Shown: piece after piece, positions 1 to 11,889 of the stretch | How positions within the stretch are numbered: position 1 is the first letter of the stretch | How the letters are laid out: each line of letters begins with the position of its first letter | The notes under the pieces: model-generated | Seen by the model: only the letters and a program-made list of their open reading frames with translations | Databases searched by the model: none | Told to the model about the DNA's origin: nothing | Program-made: the position numbers and the translations under genes | Assembly: GCA_016946835.1 (NCBI GenBank) | Contig: JACVTC010000002.1 | Coordinates: 2,620,001-2,684,000 of the forward strand | DNA length: 64,000 bases | Direction: 5' to 3' | DNA from: Neocallimastix lanati (nom. inval.) | Lineage: Eukaryota > Neocallimastigomycota > Neocallimastigomycetes > Neocallimastigales > Neocallimastigaceae

Positions 1-66
1 TTTTTTTTTTAATTATTTTATTTTATTTTATTTTGCTTTATTCTATTTTATTCTATTTTACTCTAG

Positions 67-314
67 ATATGGTTTAGTTCCTATGGCTCCTATTGGTATA
101 AATGTTCTTCCACCGAACACTTCTAAAGATTTTAGTCTTCCATTGGGTACTAACGGTCCAGTTCAACAAATGAATCCTCCTACTCTTCTTCAAATTGCGG
201 TGAAGAATAATGTTGGTGTCTATTACTTCCAACATGTTTTACCAACCTCTCTTTTTGAAAATCAAGTCAGTACCCCATCCACCATGTCCTCCTTCAGTAT
301 GATGATGAATAACA

Positions 315-347
<33 letters not shown>

Positions 348-397
348 GTAATAATGGTAATAGTAATGATAATGGCCTTGGAGGTTTATTAATATAA
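67..397 (+). CDS. Beta-adaptin (AP-1/AP-2 beta subunit), last exon, partial
   Basis: Only the 3' exon is in the window; positions 1-66 are the end of a T-rich intron closing in CTCTAG. The reading frame enters with YGLVPMAPIGINVLPPNTS and continues through SLPLGTNGPVQQM and LQIAVKNNVGVYYF. This is the end of the beta-sandwich half of the beta-adaptin ear, where animal AP-1/AP-2 beta reads like SLPLNT...PLNNLQVAVKNNIDVFYF. Beta-adaptins are large subunits of the clathrin adaptor complexes that sort membrane cargo, and the ear recruits accessory proteins. Instead of the roughly 110-residue platform subdomain found in animals, the protein runs into a short Ser/Met stretch, an Asn tract from an AAT repeat, and a TAA stop. 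Whether it belongs to AP-1 or AP-2 cannot be decided from this exon. The family call is firm. Confidence 0.85.
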
Positions 398-1092
398 GGA
401 ATTCTTGTACATAAAAAATTAAAATTACTTTTATTAAAACTAATACTAAAAATTTATAAATTTATTTATATATATGATATTTATAATATAATAAAGCAAT
501 AATAATAAATAAATAAATTAATAATAATAATTATAAACGAAATTCAATCCTATAATAAAAATAAATAAATTTTAAAAAAAATAAAAAAGATTTCAAATTT
601 TAACACTAATAATAAATAATTATTATATGAGTTTAATTTTTTTTTTATTTTTATTTTATTTTATTTAATTTAATTTTTATAACACTTTTTTTTTTTTCTT
701 CTCTTTTTAAATTATTTGCAACTTATTAAAAAAAAAAAAATAATTTTTTTTTTTTATTTTTTTTTTTTTTTTTTTTTTAATATCATCATGTTTTCTCGAA
801 CTATATTTATAAATATATAAAAGTAAAAATTTATTAATTTTATCTTTAGCATTGCTTAAATTTTATAAATAAAAAGAAATATAGTTTCGATTGATTTCAT
901 TTTTTTTTTATAAAAATTAAAAATGGTTTAATAATTAATATTTCAAAAAGAAATATAATAAAGAGTAAAAAATAAAAAAAATAATTTTTTTTCTTTTTTT
1001 TTTTTTTTTTTTTTTTTTAATTTCTTTTTTTAATATTACTATTATTATTGTTTCTTGATTTTTTTTTTCAATTTAAAAATAAATTAATTCCT
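398..1092. other. Convergent 3' spacer between beta-adaptin and AspRS genes
   Basis: A roughly 700-bp A/T-only spacer with many poly-A and poly-T runs. The two flanking genes converge here, so it must hold both 3' UTRs and polyadenylation sites. AATAAA-like strings are too common in this composition to single one out. No coding signal is seen on either strand. Confidence 0.6.
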
Positions 1093-4000
1093 CTATGGAG
1101 ATAAACGAGATGGATCACGTGGGAAGAGTGAAGCACGCTTAACTTGACCAAGACCAAAGTATAACATAACAATTCTTTCTAAACCAATACCACCACCAGC
1201 ATGTGGAGAAACACCGTATTCGAAGGCATCTAAGTAACCTTGAATGGTAGCTGGATCAACACCATGTTCAATAGCACTCTTCTTTAACATTTCTGGATCA
1301 TGAATACGTTGAGCACCAGACATAATTTCTTCACCTCTCATGAAGAAATCGTAAGAGTTAGAGTAACCATCCTTTTCTGGGTCTTCCATGGTGTAGAATG
1401 GTCTGACATCCTTTGGGAATTTATCTAACATGTAGAAATCGGTCTTGTAGTTTCTCTTAACAGCCTTTCCAAGGAATCTTTCATTCTTGGTACTTAAATC
1501 ATCAAAGTCACCCATGCTTTCAGCTTCCTTAAGATCCTTGAAATCTTCAAGATCGTAAGATTCCTTAATTTCTTCAAGAAGTTCCTTAACTTCCTTAAGC
1601 TTCTTAGATCTGTTCTTAGCCTTCTTCTTTTCATCTTCTTCAATATCACTAATTAACTTTAAGATATCATCAACGGTTTCAACACCAATCTTTTGTTTAA
1701 TGTAAACAACTTCATCCTTCATTAACTTAACTGCATCCTTGAATTTAAGACGTAAAGATTTTGGAAGGAATTCAAAGTCTGGAACTGGGAATTGCTTTTG
1801 AACGATACTGATTTCGTAAGCATACTTTTCCTTTAATTCAGTGAAAAGAGTAACGAAAAGTTCATCGAATAAATCTAAAACTTCATGGTAGTGTTCGTTG
1901 AAAGCCATTTCCAAATCGAGACCAGTGAATTCAGTTAAGTGACGGTGAGTGTTGGAGTTTTCAGCTCTGAAGACTGGACCAATTTCGTAAACACGTTCGA
2001 AATCAGAAGAGATCATCATTTGTTTGTAGAATTGTGGAGATTGAGCTAAGTAAGCCTTGGCTATATATAGTTTATATTATAAATAAAAATTGATTAATAT
2101 TATCATAATATTAATAGTTATATTAATAATAATATATATAAATATAATATATATATATATATATTTTTTTTTAATTCTATTATATTAAAATATTATTTAT
2201 AATATTTATAATAATTATTGATAATAATTATTATTATTTATTTGGGATACATTACTGTTAAAGTATTTAACTTCGAAAACACTAGCACCACCTTCACTAG
2301 CAGCTCCAATTAACTTTGGAGTATGAATTTCAGTGAAACCCTTGGAATCTAAGAAGTTACGGAAAATTCTGCAAACAGCAGCTTGAATCTTGAAAATAGC
2401 GTGGTTGGTGATGGTCTATTTTAATTTTTTTTTTTTTAATATTATAATAGAATATTAAATAATAAATATATCATTAATAATTATATAATAATAATAATAA
2501 TTATAATAAAATGTGTATTATTATTATCATTTCTTTCATTTTATTTATAAATAATTTAATTTTAAAAAAATTATTGTTATTAATAAAAACTTACTCTAAG
2601 ATCATAGACACGGTTGTTTAAACAAGTATCTAAAGTAACACGAACAGCTTGTTCCTTATTACCTCTTCTTTTGTCAGCTGGTTCTTCCTGTAATATAATA
2701 ATTTAAATAAATAATATAAATAAAAATATATATACATAATAATTTTAATATATATATAATTAAATATTTATTTATTGATATATTTATAATTATAGATATA
2801 TTTTTAAAATGGTCATAAAAAAATTTAAATCTATGTATACATATTTATATTCTTTACCTTAACAAACTTTTCATCTGGTCTAGTGGCACTTTCAAAAGTG
2901 TATGGAAGCTTAGCCTTAGTAGTCTTACTAACAGTGTAAGCCTAATTTATAATAATTTTTTCATTAATATTAATGAATATTTATTATGAATAAAATATTA
3001 TTTGCACTAATATTTTAATATCCTTATTTATATCAATATTTATATTATATATTTATTTTTATTTTCATCTTTTTTTTTAGTAAGTTTATAATAGAAAAAA
3101 TACATACACCCTTGATTTGTAATTCATAGTCAGAAACAGTGCAAGACTTAACCTTGTTAGCTGGCTTGACAACGAAACCAATAATATCAATTAAAGATTC
3201 AGTTGGAATACTAAATAAAGATAAAATTAATTAAAAAAAATTAATATAAATTAAAGCCATAAATATATATTATTATTTTTATATTTTAATAATTATATTG
3301 TTTATTAATAATTATTTAAACTTACTTTTGAATATATCTGATCATGTGTAAACTAGCTGGAATTTTGTTATCACTTTTAGCATTTTCATCATTTGGATTA
3401 TAGTATGAAACGACACATTGAGCAGTAGAATTTTGTTGTCTTAAAATAAGGAAAATCTTTTTACCAGCTGTATGTCAAAATATAATAAAAAAAATAATAT
3501 TTAATTAATTATAAAATTAAATATGAAAAAAATTAAATATGAAAAAAGTTATATAATAATAAAAATAATTAATACAAAATAAAATATTTTATAAAAAGAA
3601 TTTTTTTATTCTATTTTTAAAATGTAAAATATATAAAATTTTCAATTTTTTTAATTTATTTTTATTTTATTCTATTTTTTTTTTTTTTGTAATTTAACAT
3701 ACAAACAATTCTCTTGTTTTGGACACGACCACGAACTCTGATAGTTTGGTTGACCATACTGTCATCAATTTCAAGTAATTTAGTAAACTTAATGTCTATT
3801 AATATATTTATTAATATAAAAAATATAATTATTAATTTTTTTTAATATCGAAAAAAAATATTTTATAATAAATTAAAAGTTTAAAGAAGTTATTTACTTT
3901 CACGAGATTGACTTTGGTTGAGTGGTAAATCACCGTACATTTCAGAAACGAAATCCTATTTTTTTTTCACAATTAAATATATAAATTAAAAATAAATTGA

Positions 4001-4612
4001 ATTAGAAAACTATATAATAAAGGAATATTTTCTTTTATATTAAAAAATTTTAAACAATTAATGCTTTATTCTTATTTATATAATAGTACTTACAACTTCA
4101 TTGTTGAATTCTTCTTCTTCCTTGGCCTAATTTTATTGTATTTTAATATTTTTAAAATTGATAAAAAATTATTAAAAATTCATTTTAATTATCAAAAGAT
4201 AAAAGAAAAATAAATTTTTTTTCTATATTTTTATCAAGAAATAATTACCTTCTTGGCTTCTTGCTCCTATTATTAAAATTATATTATAATAATATATTAA
4301 TTTATGTATTTCTTTTTTTAGAATACTATTTATTTTTATAAAAATAAATTAGTTTTTAACACTTACTAATCTTAACTTTTCAGCCTTTTAAGTTTTAAAT
4401 AATTGTTTTTATTTTTATAAAAAAAAAAGACATAAAATTCATATTAAAAAAATAAATCTAAAATATAAGTGAATAAAAATTGATAAAGTTTGTATTATTA
4501 CTCTTTCAGCAGCTTCTTGAGCCTATAAATAAATATTAAATATATTTAAATGAAATTAATATAAATAAAGAAAGAAATAAAATTTTCATTATCAAATATT
4601 ATTCTTTTTTTT

Positions 4613-4643
<31 letters not shown>

Positions 4644-4979
4644 AATAATAATAGAATATTAATTGTTTACCTTTCTGGCCTAATGTATATTGAATTTTCA
4701 ATTCAATAATATAACAATTATAAAAGAAAAAAAATTAAAATATCAAAAAAAAAAAAAAAAAGGAATTAATATATTATAAAATAAAAAATAAAATATTTTA
4801 AACGTATGAATTGTACCTTAACAGCTTCAGCCTTAGCCTTCTTTAACTTAAGGAATTCTTCCTTAGTAATGACATTTCCATCATCGCTATTTTATATAAC
4901 AATAAACAAATTTTATGTTTTTTTTTTTTTTTTTATTTTTTTGTGTGTGTGGGTATGTGTAAAATTTTTACAGAATAAA

Positions 4980-5021
<42 letters not shown>

Positions 5022-5121
5022 TTAATAACAAATTTTTTATTATAAAACATATTTATATATTTTAAACGACTCGCCAAGATATTTACTCCTTGAAAACTTT
5101 TTCCTTCTTTTGATCAGCCAT
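1093..5121 (-). CDS. DPS1: Cytosolic aspartyl-tRNA synthetase, 15 exons
   Basis: Class IIb synthetase that charges tRNA-Asp with aspartate. Exons (high to low): 5121-5087, 4886-4817, 4679-4671, 4522-4502, 4384-4367, 4266-4249, 4126-4094, 3955-3898, 3795-3703, 3467-3326, 3210-3108, 2941-2858, 2687-2595, 2415-2251, 2055-1093. They total 1905 nt, 634 aa plus TAG, with all phases consistent. Residues 1-68 are a Lys/Glu/Ala-rich helix ([12 protein letters not shown]...), like the tRNA-binding N-terminal extension of fungal AspRS. An OB-fold follows ([19 protein letters not shown]). The catalytic domain shows motif 1 ([18 protein letters not shown], Pro292), [12 protein letters not shown], motif 2 ([15 protein letters not shown], Arg344) and motif 3 (GGGIGLER, Arg608), ending [10 protein letters not shown] as in eukaryotic cytosolic enzymes. 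It is longer than usual (about 500-560 aa), mainly because of a charged insertion at about residues 429-494. The start is the only Met at the head of exon 1 ([11 protein letters not shown]). Confidence 0.93.
4094..4679 (-). other. Run of five phase-0 microexons in AspRS
   Basis: Exons 3-7 of the synthetase are 9, 21, 18, 18 and 33 nt (4679-4671, 4522-4502, 4384-4367, 4266-4249, 4126-4094). They encode ARK, AQEAAER, AEKLRL, EQEAKK and [11 protein letters not shown]. Each starts with G after an AG acceptor, ends at a GT donor, and is a whole number of codons in phase 0. Removing any one keeps the frame. They are separated by A/T introns of about 100-150 nt and lie in the charged N-terminal helix. 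Confidence 0.8.
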
Positions 5122-5532
5122 TTTTAATCTTTTATATTGAAATTCAATTTAAAAAAAAAATAAATAAATAAATGAAGTTAATAATCATAATTATTTTTAT
5201 TAGATATTATGGCAAATAACAAATAATTTCACTTTTAACAGTAAATATAAATACTAAAATTTTTAATATAAAAAAAACTTACTAAATATATATTTATTTA
5301 AAGTGTTGTAAAGAAAAAGAAAAAAAAAAAAAAATACAATTGATTTTTTTTTTTTTTTTAATACTATAGACGGTACATTACATTAAAAATGATTATGAAA
5401 ACCAAGTATTGATTGGTTTGATTATATCAAAAAAAAAATAGTGTCACATGACTTGCGTTCATTTTAAAAATTTTATGAAAAATTTTATGGTAACGAAAGT
5501 TCATTGACTATATTTAAATGCATAATGAAAAA

Positions 5533-5581
<49 letters not shown>

Positions 5582-6653
5582 TTATATCTTTCATGGTTAA
5601 AAAAAAAAGGAAAAAAAAAAATTTTTTTTTCTTAAAAATAATATCTTATTTAAATTGATAAATCTTATAATTAATATTATTATCTATAAATTATTTATAA
5701 ATTATTTAAATATTTTCATAATTTATTATTTTTAAAAACTTTTGAGATTTTTAATTCTTTTCATAATTTATCATTTTTAAAAACTTTTGATATTTTTAAT
5801 TCTAATATTTAATTATGAAAATATTAGAATTATTAGAATAAAAATCTCAAGAATTTTTAATATAATTTTACATATATTTTAAATATTAAGTAATATATTT
5901 TTTTATTTTTTCTATAGATAAAATAATTATTAATTATTAATTATTACCTGTTAATATATAACAACTTTTAAATACTTTTATAAAAATTTTTATTCAATTT
6001 TATTATTTCAATATCTTAAATAATTTATATATTTTTTTTAAAAAAAAAAAAAAAAAAGTATTTAGAATAATTTTTTTTTCAGAATTAATAGAAAATAATT
6101 TTTTTGTAATAAGTAAAAATACTTTAAGAAATTTCATACATATTATTTTCATAAAATTTTCAAAAAAAAAAAAAAATGAATAATATAATAAAAAATAAAA
6201 ATTCTTTAATTTGTTTTAATATTTAATAATAAAAAAAGAAAAAATATTAAATTTGTATTAATGACCTATTAAAAAAAAAAAATGAAAAATAAAATTTTTT
6301 ATAATTTAATAGTTTTTTATAAAAAAGGTTGGTTCTAATATAAAAAGTATATGTATATATAATTATTTATTTTTTTCAATACATATATATATTTTTGTCT
6401 CCAATTTTATATTTAATCCAATTGATGTATTAATTTTTAAGATCATCGATCACTCCACCAATAATTATGGAATTATGGAATGAAATAGTATTAATTTTTT
6501 TCTTTTAACTTAAAATATTAAGTTAATAATAAATTTTAGTAATATGAATTATAGATAAAAAAAAAATCTAATTACTTTTTTTTTTTTTTGATATTATTTT
6601 TAATAAAATTAATTTTTAACTTGAATAAATTTTTAAACTTTATGAATATATTT

Positions 6654-6686
<33 letters not shown>

Positions 6687-7479
6687 AAAGAATAAAAAAT
6701 AAATATAAATTATATTTAAATACTTCTAAAAATTTAATAATTAAAATAATATTTTTTTTTCTTATATCATTGATATAGATGCATTTTATATATATAACTA
6801 AATATTCATAAAATATAGCAAATGAAATTAATATAAATAAATAAATAAAAAAAAAAAAAAATTTAAATTATGAACTAAAAGATAGACCATAATAATAAAA
6901 AAAAAAAAAAAAAAAAGCTACAATCCAAAAGGGTAATAAATGAAATCAAACATTAATTTATTTATTTATTAATTTATTTATTTATTTATTATTTATTTAT
7001 TTATTTATTTATTTATAAAGGATAAAAGATATTGTTGATGAAGAAATTTAATATAAAAATTGAATATCAGTATTATTTTTTTTTTCTTTATATTTTATAC
7101 AAATATTATAAGGAGAAGAATAATAAAGTTTTTTTTTATATATTAAAATATTATAAAAATAATTTAAAAAAAAATTTTTTAAAAATATAAAATAATTTAT
7201 ATACATCGCTTCATAGGAAATTTGTTCTCTATTAAATATACGAAACCAAAAGTTTTTTATTTTTATTATATTTAATTTTATTTATTTTACCATAAATACT
7301 TTAATATAATTTTTATCATCAATTTCAAAATATAACTATCCAAATTAACCTAATTTTTAATATTATTAATATGATAGAATAGTTATTGTAATAATAAAAA
7401 TTTTATAATTTATAATTTAGAGTTCATTAATTCTTTTAATATTCATTATTACTTTATATTTATTTATTTATTTATTTAT
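5122..7479. other. AT desert upstream of AspRS, with a fold-back
   Basis: No coding signal. It begins with the 5' flank and presumed promoter of the synthetase. A 45-bp tandem duplication lies at 5713-5802. It is followed by a perfect 13-bp inverted repeat (5798-5810 and 5819-5831, 8-nt loop). (AT)n lies at 5540-5578, a (TTTA)n-type tract at 6957-7018, and numerous poly-A/T runs throughout. Confidence 0.6.
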
Positions 7480-7760
7480 TGTTAGAAGTAGAAATTTATG
7501 ATATAGATAGAATTAATGTTAAATTAATATGAATATGACTATATAGGAATCATATCATATAATACAATAAATAATAAATTAGCATATATCTAAATTTAGT
7601 CACAGTTTTGATATCAATAGAACTGATTTTATTTTAGTTGTCAAAAACCATTGTTTACTATAGGATTGTTTAAATCTTTGTTAAGTAATGGATATTATTA
7701 AAATTGTATTTTGTAATATTCATGGGTGGAAATTGTTTATCACAGAGTAGATTCCTTTGA
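7480..7760 (+). mobile_element. Degenerate LTR relic (5' copy)
   Basis: It begins TGTTAGAAGTAG, and its first 57 bases or so closely match 10298-10355 in the same orientation (shared GAAGTAGAAATTTATGATAT, then AATTAATATGAATAT). Similarity fades downstream and the right boundary is a guess. The TGTTA start, and the polypurine tract before the partner copy, suggest an LTR. Confidence 0.45.
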
Positions 7761-8154
7761 GTATAATTAATAGTCCATTATTAAATACCTAAAATTTTAT
7801 AAATTGTTTCTATAGATGTATAGGATATTGTTCTAATATATGCTTAAGCATGTTTTCTGTTGAATTAATATTTCTATATTTTCATAGTTTTATTTTATTT
7901 GTGGTAATTCTCTTTTATCAACTATAATATATTTTACTCATTGTGCAATCTTGATCATTTCAAATGTTCTATCAATTTTATTAGTCTTCCTTAAATTAAA
8001 TTAATGAGTAATTTTTATCATAATTTAAAATTCCAATTTATTTTTTTATGTTTTTTTTTTTTTTTTTTTTTTGCGATATAATATTGTGTCTGGCAAACGA
8101 TTCTTTATCTAAAAATCTTTTTTAAGAGACTAGTGAGACTCTTAATCTAATAAA

Positions 8155-8225
8155 AGGTAAAAAATGGGTTTTGATGATAAATGTCTATTAATACATTAAT
8201 ATCTAACCTTAAATTTACAACTCCA
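8155..8225 (-). mobile_element. Reverse-oriented fragment of the same LTR-like repeat
   Basis: Read on the minus strand, this stretch matches 10421-10488. Shared blocks are TTGTAAATTTAAGG, CATTAAT and AAAACCCATTTTT. It is an inverted, diverged copy of the distal part of the 10298 repeat, so at least two insertions or a rearrangement happened here. Confidence 0.4.
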
Positions 8226-9525
8226 AAATTATATTATTTAAAGAATAGTTATTTTAACTTCGTATTAATATATATCAAACACACAGATACTCAACCTATA
8301 TATATATAATAACAATAATAATGAAAGAGATTACTTATTAAAGATCTCATACAAAATAATTTAAAATATAATATCCTAAATATTTAATGGAAATACGATG
8401 GAATGATAATTCCAAGCGTGAAATGGGGGCACTCTAACAATCATTGTAGTATTAATGTACGTTTAAACCAAGTTTGAAACGGGTTTAGACAATAACTAAT
8501 TTAATATAATCATAGAACAAGCCTTTTATGATGAAAGGTATTTTTTTAAAGTAATAAATATAACCATGAGTTCTATGCTAATAGATGACGTTTATCCTTC
8601 AACCAACACTACCTATGAATTGTAAAGTATTCAAGAAATTATAATTTTTAAACTTCTGTCATTAATAATGATAATGACGACTAAAATAAAAATTCAATGA
8701 AATAAAATCCTTTTAGAAAGGGGAAGGGGAATAAGCAATATAAAATAAAAGAATATATATAAATATTAAAAGAAAGATACTTAAAACTGATTCTTTGTGC
8801 TTATTGTTTAAAAAAAATCATATTTATTTTAGAAATAAATAAAAATAGGCTAAATAGAGAAAATTAGTAAAAAAAAAAAAAAAAAAAAAAAACTTGGTCT
8901 ACATGAAGAAATTAATCGAAATATTAAATCATAATAAATTATGAAGCAATTTACATTATTTGCAAATAAGTTTAACTAGCTTAAATAATATAATTAGTTA
9001 TACATGTAATTAATTCTAATACCTCTAGAGGATGATTTATTAAGTACACCAATATATAATAAACAATTTACAATAATAGTCGTTGCTGAAACTACAAAGC
9101 GAATGCCAATATAAAAAAAAAGTTACCGCTAATGTTCAAAATAGATTATAATTGAAAGTGATATAAAAACCTCAATATATAAGAGGTATTCACATTTAAA
9201 CCAATTGAGATGGTATAATATCACTCTCCCAAGTGAAAGGTTTCCATCATATAAATAGTATATATAAGCCATATATTATAAGAGTTGTCTTAGATACATC
9301 CAATATTAATGGTGTAATAATTTTAAATACTTCGTTTTAGGGGGAGAAACAACTAGATTACAAATATATTTCAATCGAATTAAAGAATTAATATAACGTA
9401 AAAAAAAGAAATTATTTTATTTATGTAAAATTAAAATTAAATTTAGAATAGAAAAGAAATAACTAATAGTTTAATAATATCAAACTAATATTATGAAATA
9501 ATATATTTTTATATGTATATATTCA

Positions 9526-9794
9526 CCAGTTAAACCAGTGTATTCATTATTGAAATAATTAGATTCAAGAAGAAACGTTAGAATATATGAAATAGGAGAA
9601 ATGTGATTCAAATGTATTGAAACAAATTTTAATGTATATAATGTACAAGGTACAATGTAATAATAAAGGAAAAAAAAAAAAAAAAAAAAAAAAATACATT
9701 TAATTTAGAAGAATTAAGTGTTAAGAACTCTATATCATAAAATATATTAATAAAGTTGATATAATTATAAATCCTAAATTCTTGACTCTTAACA
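9526..9794 (+). mobile_element. LTR family B: internal end, polypurine tract and LTR (copy 1)
   Basis: It matches 41831-42079 along its length (shared ATTCACCAGT, AAACCA, CAAATGTATTGAAACA, AGAATTAAGTG, AATTCTTGACTCTTAACA). The first 50 bp are the end of the internal region. A purine-rich stretch (AGAAGAAA) precedes the inferred LTR, which runs about 9576-9794 from CGTTAGAATATATG (TGTTA in the presumed ancestor) to CTCTTAACA. TGTTA...TAACA forms the short terminal inverted repeat expected of LTRs. A poly-A run at about 9669-9694 is absent from the other copy. Coding sequence nearby is decayed. Confidence 0.55.
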
Positions 9795-10297
9795 GATTAA
9801 GACCTTCCTGACTCTTATCAACTGAGTAAAGGCGAAGCTGATACGTAATGAAGGATTTTAACAAGATAATTGCAAAAGACTCTTTATCAAAAATTTAAAA
9901 GAAATAAAATCTATAGAATTACGTTAGCTTTAATCACTGGAATTAAAGGACTACTAATCTTCTAAACTAATATAAATTGCAAGAAGATAAAACATTACTC
10001 CAGGATATAAAAATATGTTAAATAAATATAGACGAACAAGTATGTTAACCTTTGTAAAATAAGATTAATGTTAAACCATAAAGTATATCAAATAGTTATT
10101 ACTAAGCAAAAAAGCAAACTAAAATATTAAAATGGGACAAGAAGTCTTCATATATAAAATAATGAAGTGACAAAAATAGTATTGTATGTAAAAATCATCA
10201 ATGTCGGCATATACATATTTTAAAACCAAATAAATTTAAACTTCAATGAAGCAAACTAGATTTTTGTTTAAACAGAAAATCAAGTTTAAGGAGGAAA
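9795..10297 (+). mobile_element. Decayed retrotransposon internal segment ending in a polypurine tract
   Basis: This segment is less A/T-rich than its surroundings and has no open frame. Short readable pieces near 10130-10290 include GQEVFIYK, about 75 bp upstream of HILKPNKFK, an arrangement reminiscent of the C-terminal tail of Ty3/gypsy integrases. The segment ends with the purine tract AAGGAGGAAA (10288-10297), directly before the repeat at 10298. The retrotransposon assignment rests mainly on the tract next to the repeat and the integrase-tail resemblance is weak. Confidence 0.4.
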
Positions 10298-10490
10298 TAT
10301 TAGAAGTAGAAATTTATGATATAAAATTAATGTTAGATTAAATTAATATGAATATACATTAAGTAAAATCATATGTATTAAACACAGTATTTCTAGTATA
10401 AATAGAATATACTTTTACTTTAATTGTAAATTTAAGGATAGTTATTATTAAGACATTAATGAACATTTCTTATAAAACCCATTTTTACAT
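10298..10490 (+). mobile_element. Degenerate LTR relic (3' copy)
   Basis: It starts TATTAGAAGTAG immediately after the polypurine tract and is the partner of 7480. Its distal part also matches, in reverse, 8155-8225. The right end near AAAACCCATTTTTAC is uncertain. The two direct copies and the 2.8 kb between them look like an internally deleted or nested LTR element. Confidence 0.45.
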
Positions 10491-10547
10491 TTTATTATTT
10501 ATTTATTCATTGAATATATTTATTTATTAAATAATTTATTAAATAAT

Positions 10548-10586
<39 letters not shown>

Positions 10587-10976
10587 TTTGTTTGTTTGTT
10601 TATTTATAATATTTTCAATATAATATTAGTAGTTGATAAACTAAAATAAAATAAAAAAAAATAATAATAAAAATAAATAAATAAATAAAATAAAATAATA
10701 GATAAGAAATAGAATAAGTCGCCTATAAGTATTTGTATATATATATATATTAATAATATTTTAATTAATTGTTTAATTAATTAATTAAAATGAAAATAAA
10801 GTTAAAACATGAAAATTCTTTGAATAAATACATTAATTTATAATGACAAAAAAAAAATAATAAAAGAAAGATAGAAAGTAAAATAATATACATATGATTA
10901 TATTTTTATTTTTTTTTTTTTATTATTATGCTTTATTATTATGTTTTATTATTATTTTGTATTATTATTAATTTTT

Positions 10977-11016
<40 letters not shown>

Positions 11017-11598
11017 TTGTTTGTTTATTTTAGTACAAACAGATATTAAAAGAAAATTAATATAAATTAAATGAAATATAATTATAATAATAATAATAAT
11101 AATAAAAATAAAGAGGCTCTTTAATAATATGATTAATTAGATTAATTAGATAAATTATTAAAAATCAAAAGATTTGAACAAAAATAGAAATAATATTTTA
11201 TAATAGGATGTATATATATATATGTTTTATATAGTAAATAGAATAAATATATAATGATAATATTATTAATTATTAATATTAAGAGGATCAACAAGTATTC
11301 AAAACGCTGAAACCATAAAATAAAAAAAAAATCATATATAACCTTTTTTTTTTATAAATTTAAATATCATTCATAAAATTATAATTTTATATATGGATAA
11401 ATTATTTAATATATGTTTTATTTTTTTTAAAGATCTTCTATTTATATTTTATAAAATTTATAAAAAGTTCGGTTAATAAAAAAAAAAAAAAAAAAAAAAA
11501 AAACAATAATTATATTTATAAAATAAAAAGTTAATTAAACATATATAATTTATATATTGATAAATCAAAGTGTGCCGTTAATACTACAATGAATTCCT

Positions 11599-11631
<33 letters not shown>

Positions 11632-11854
11632 TTTATTTTATTTTATTTTACTTTATTTTATTTTATTTTATTTTATTATTATTAATTATTAATTAATTAT
11701 TTCAATTATAATACCTAATATAAAAAAAACAATATAAATTCATAAAAATGAGTAATCCAATAATTATTAATAATATTAAATAGTATAATTTCATTTATCA
11801 ATATCATTATTACATATTTTATTATTAAAAAATTTAAATATATAGAGTTTTTAA

Positions 11855-11889
<35 letters not shown>

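Noticed and set aside
4806-5045. Open frame of 79 codons on the + strand
   Set aside because: Antisense to AspRS exon 2 and runs into a poly-A lysine tract.
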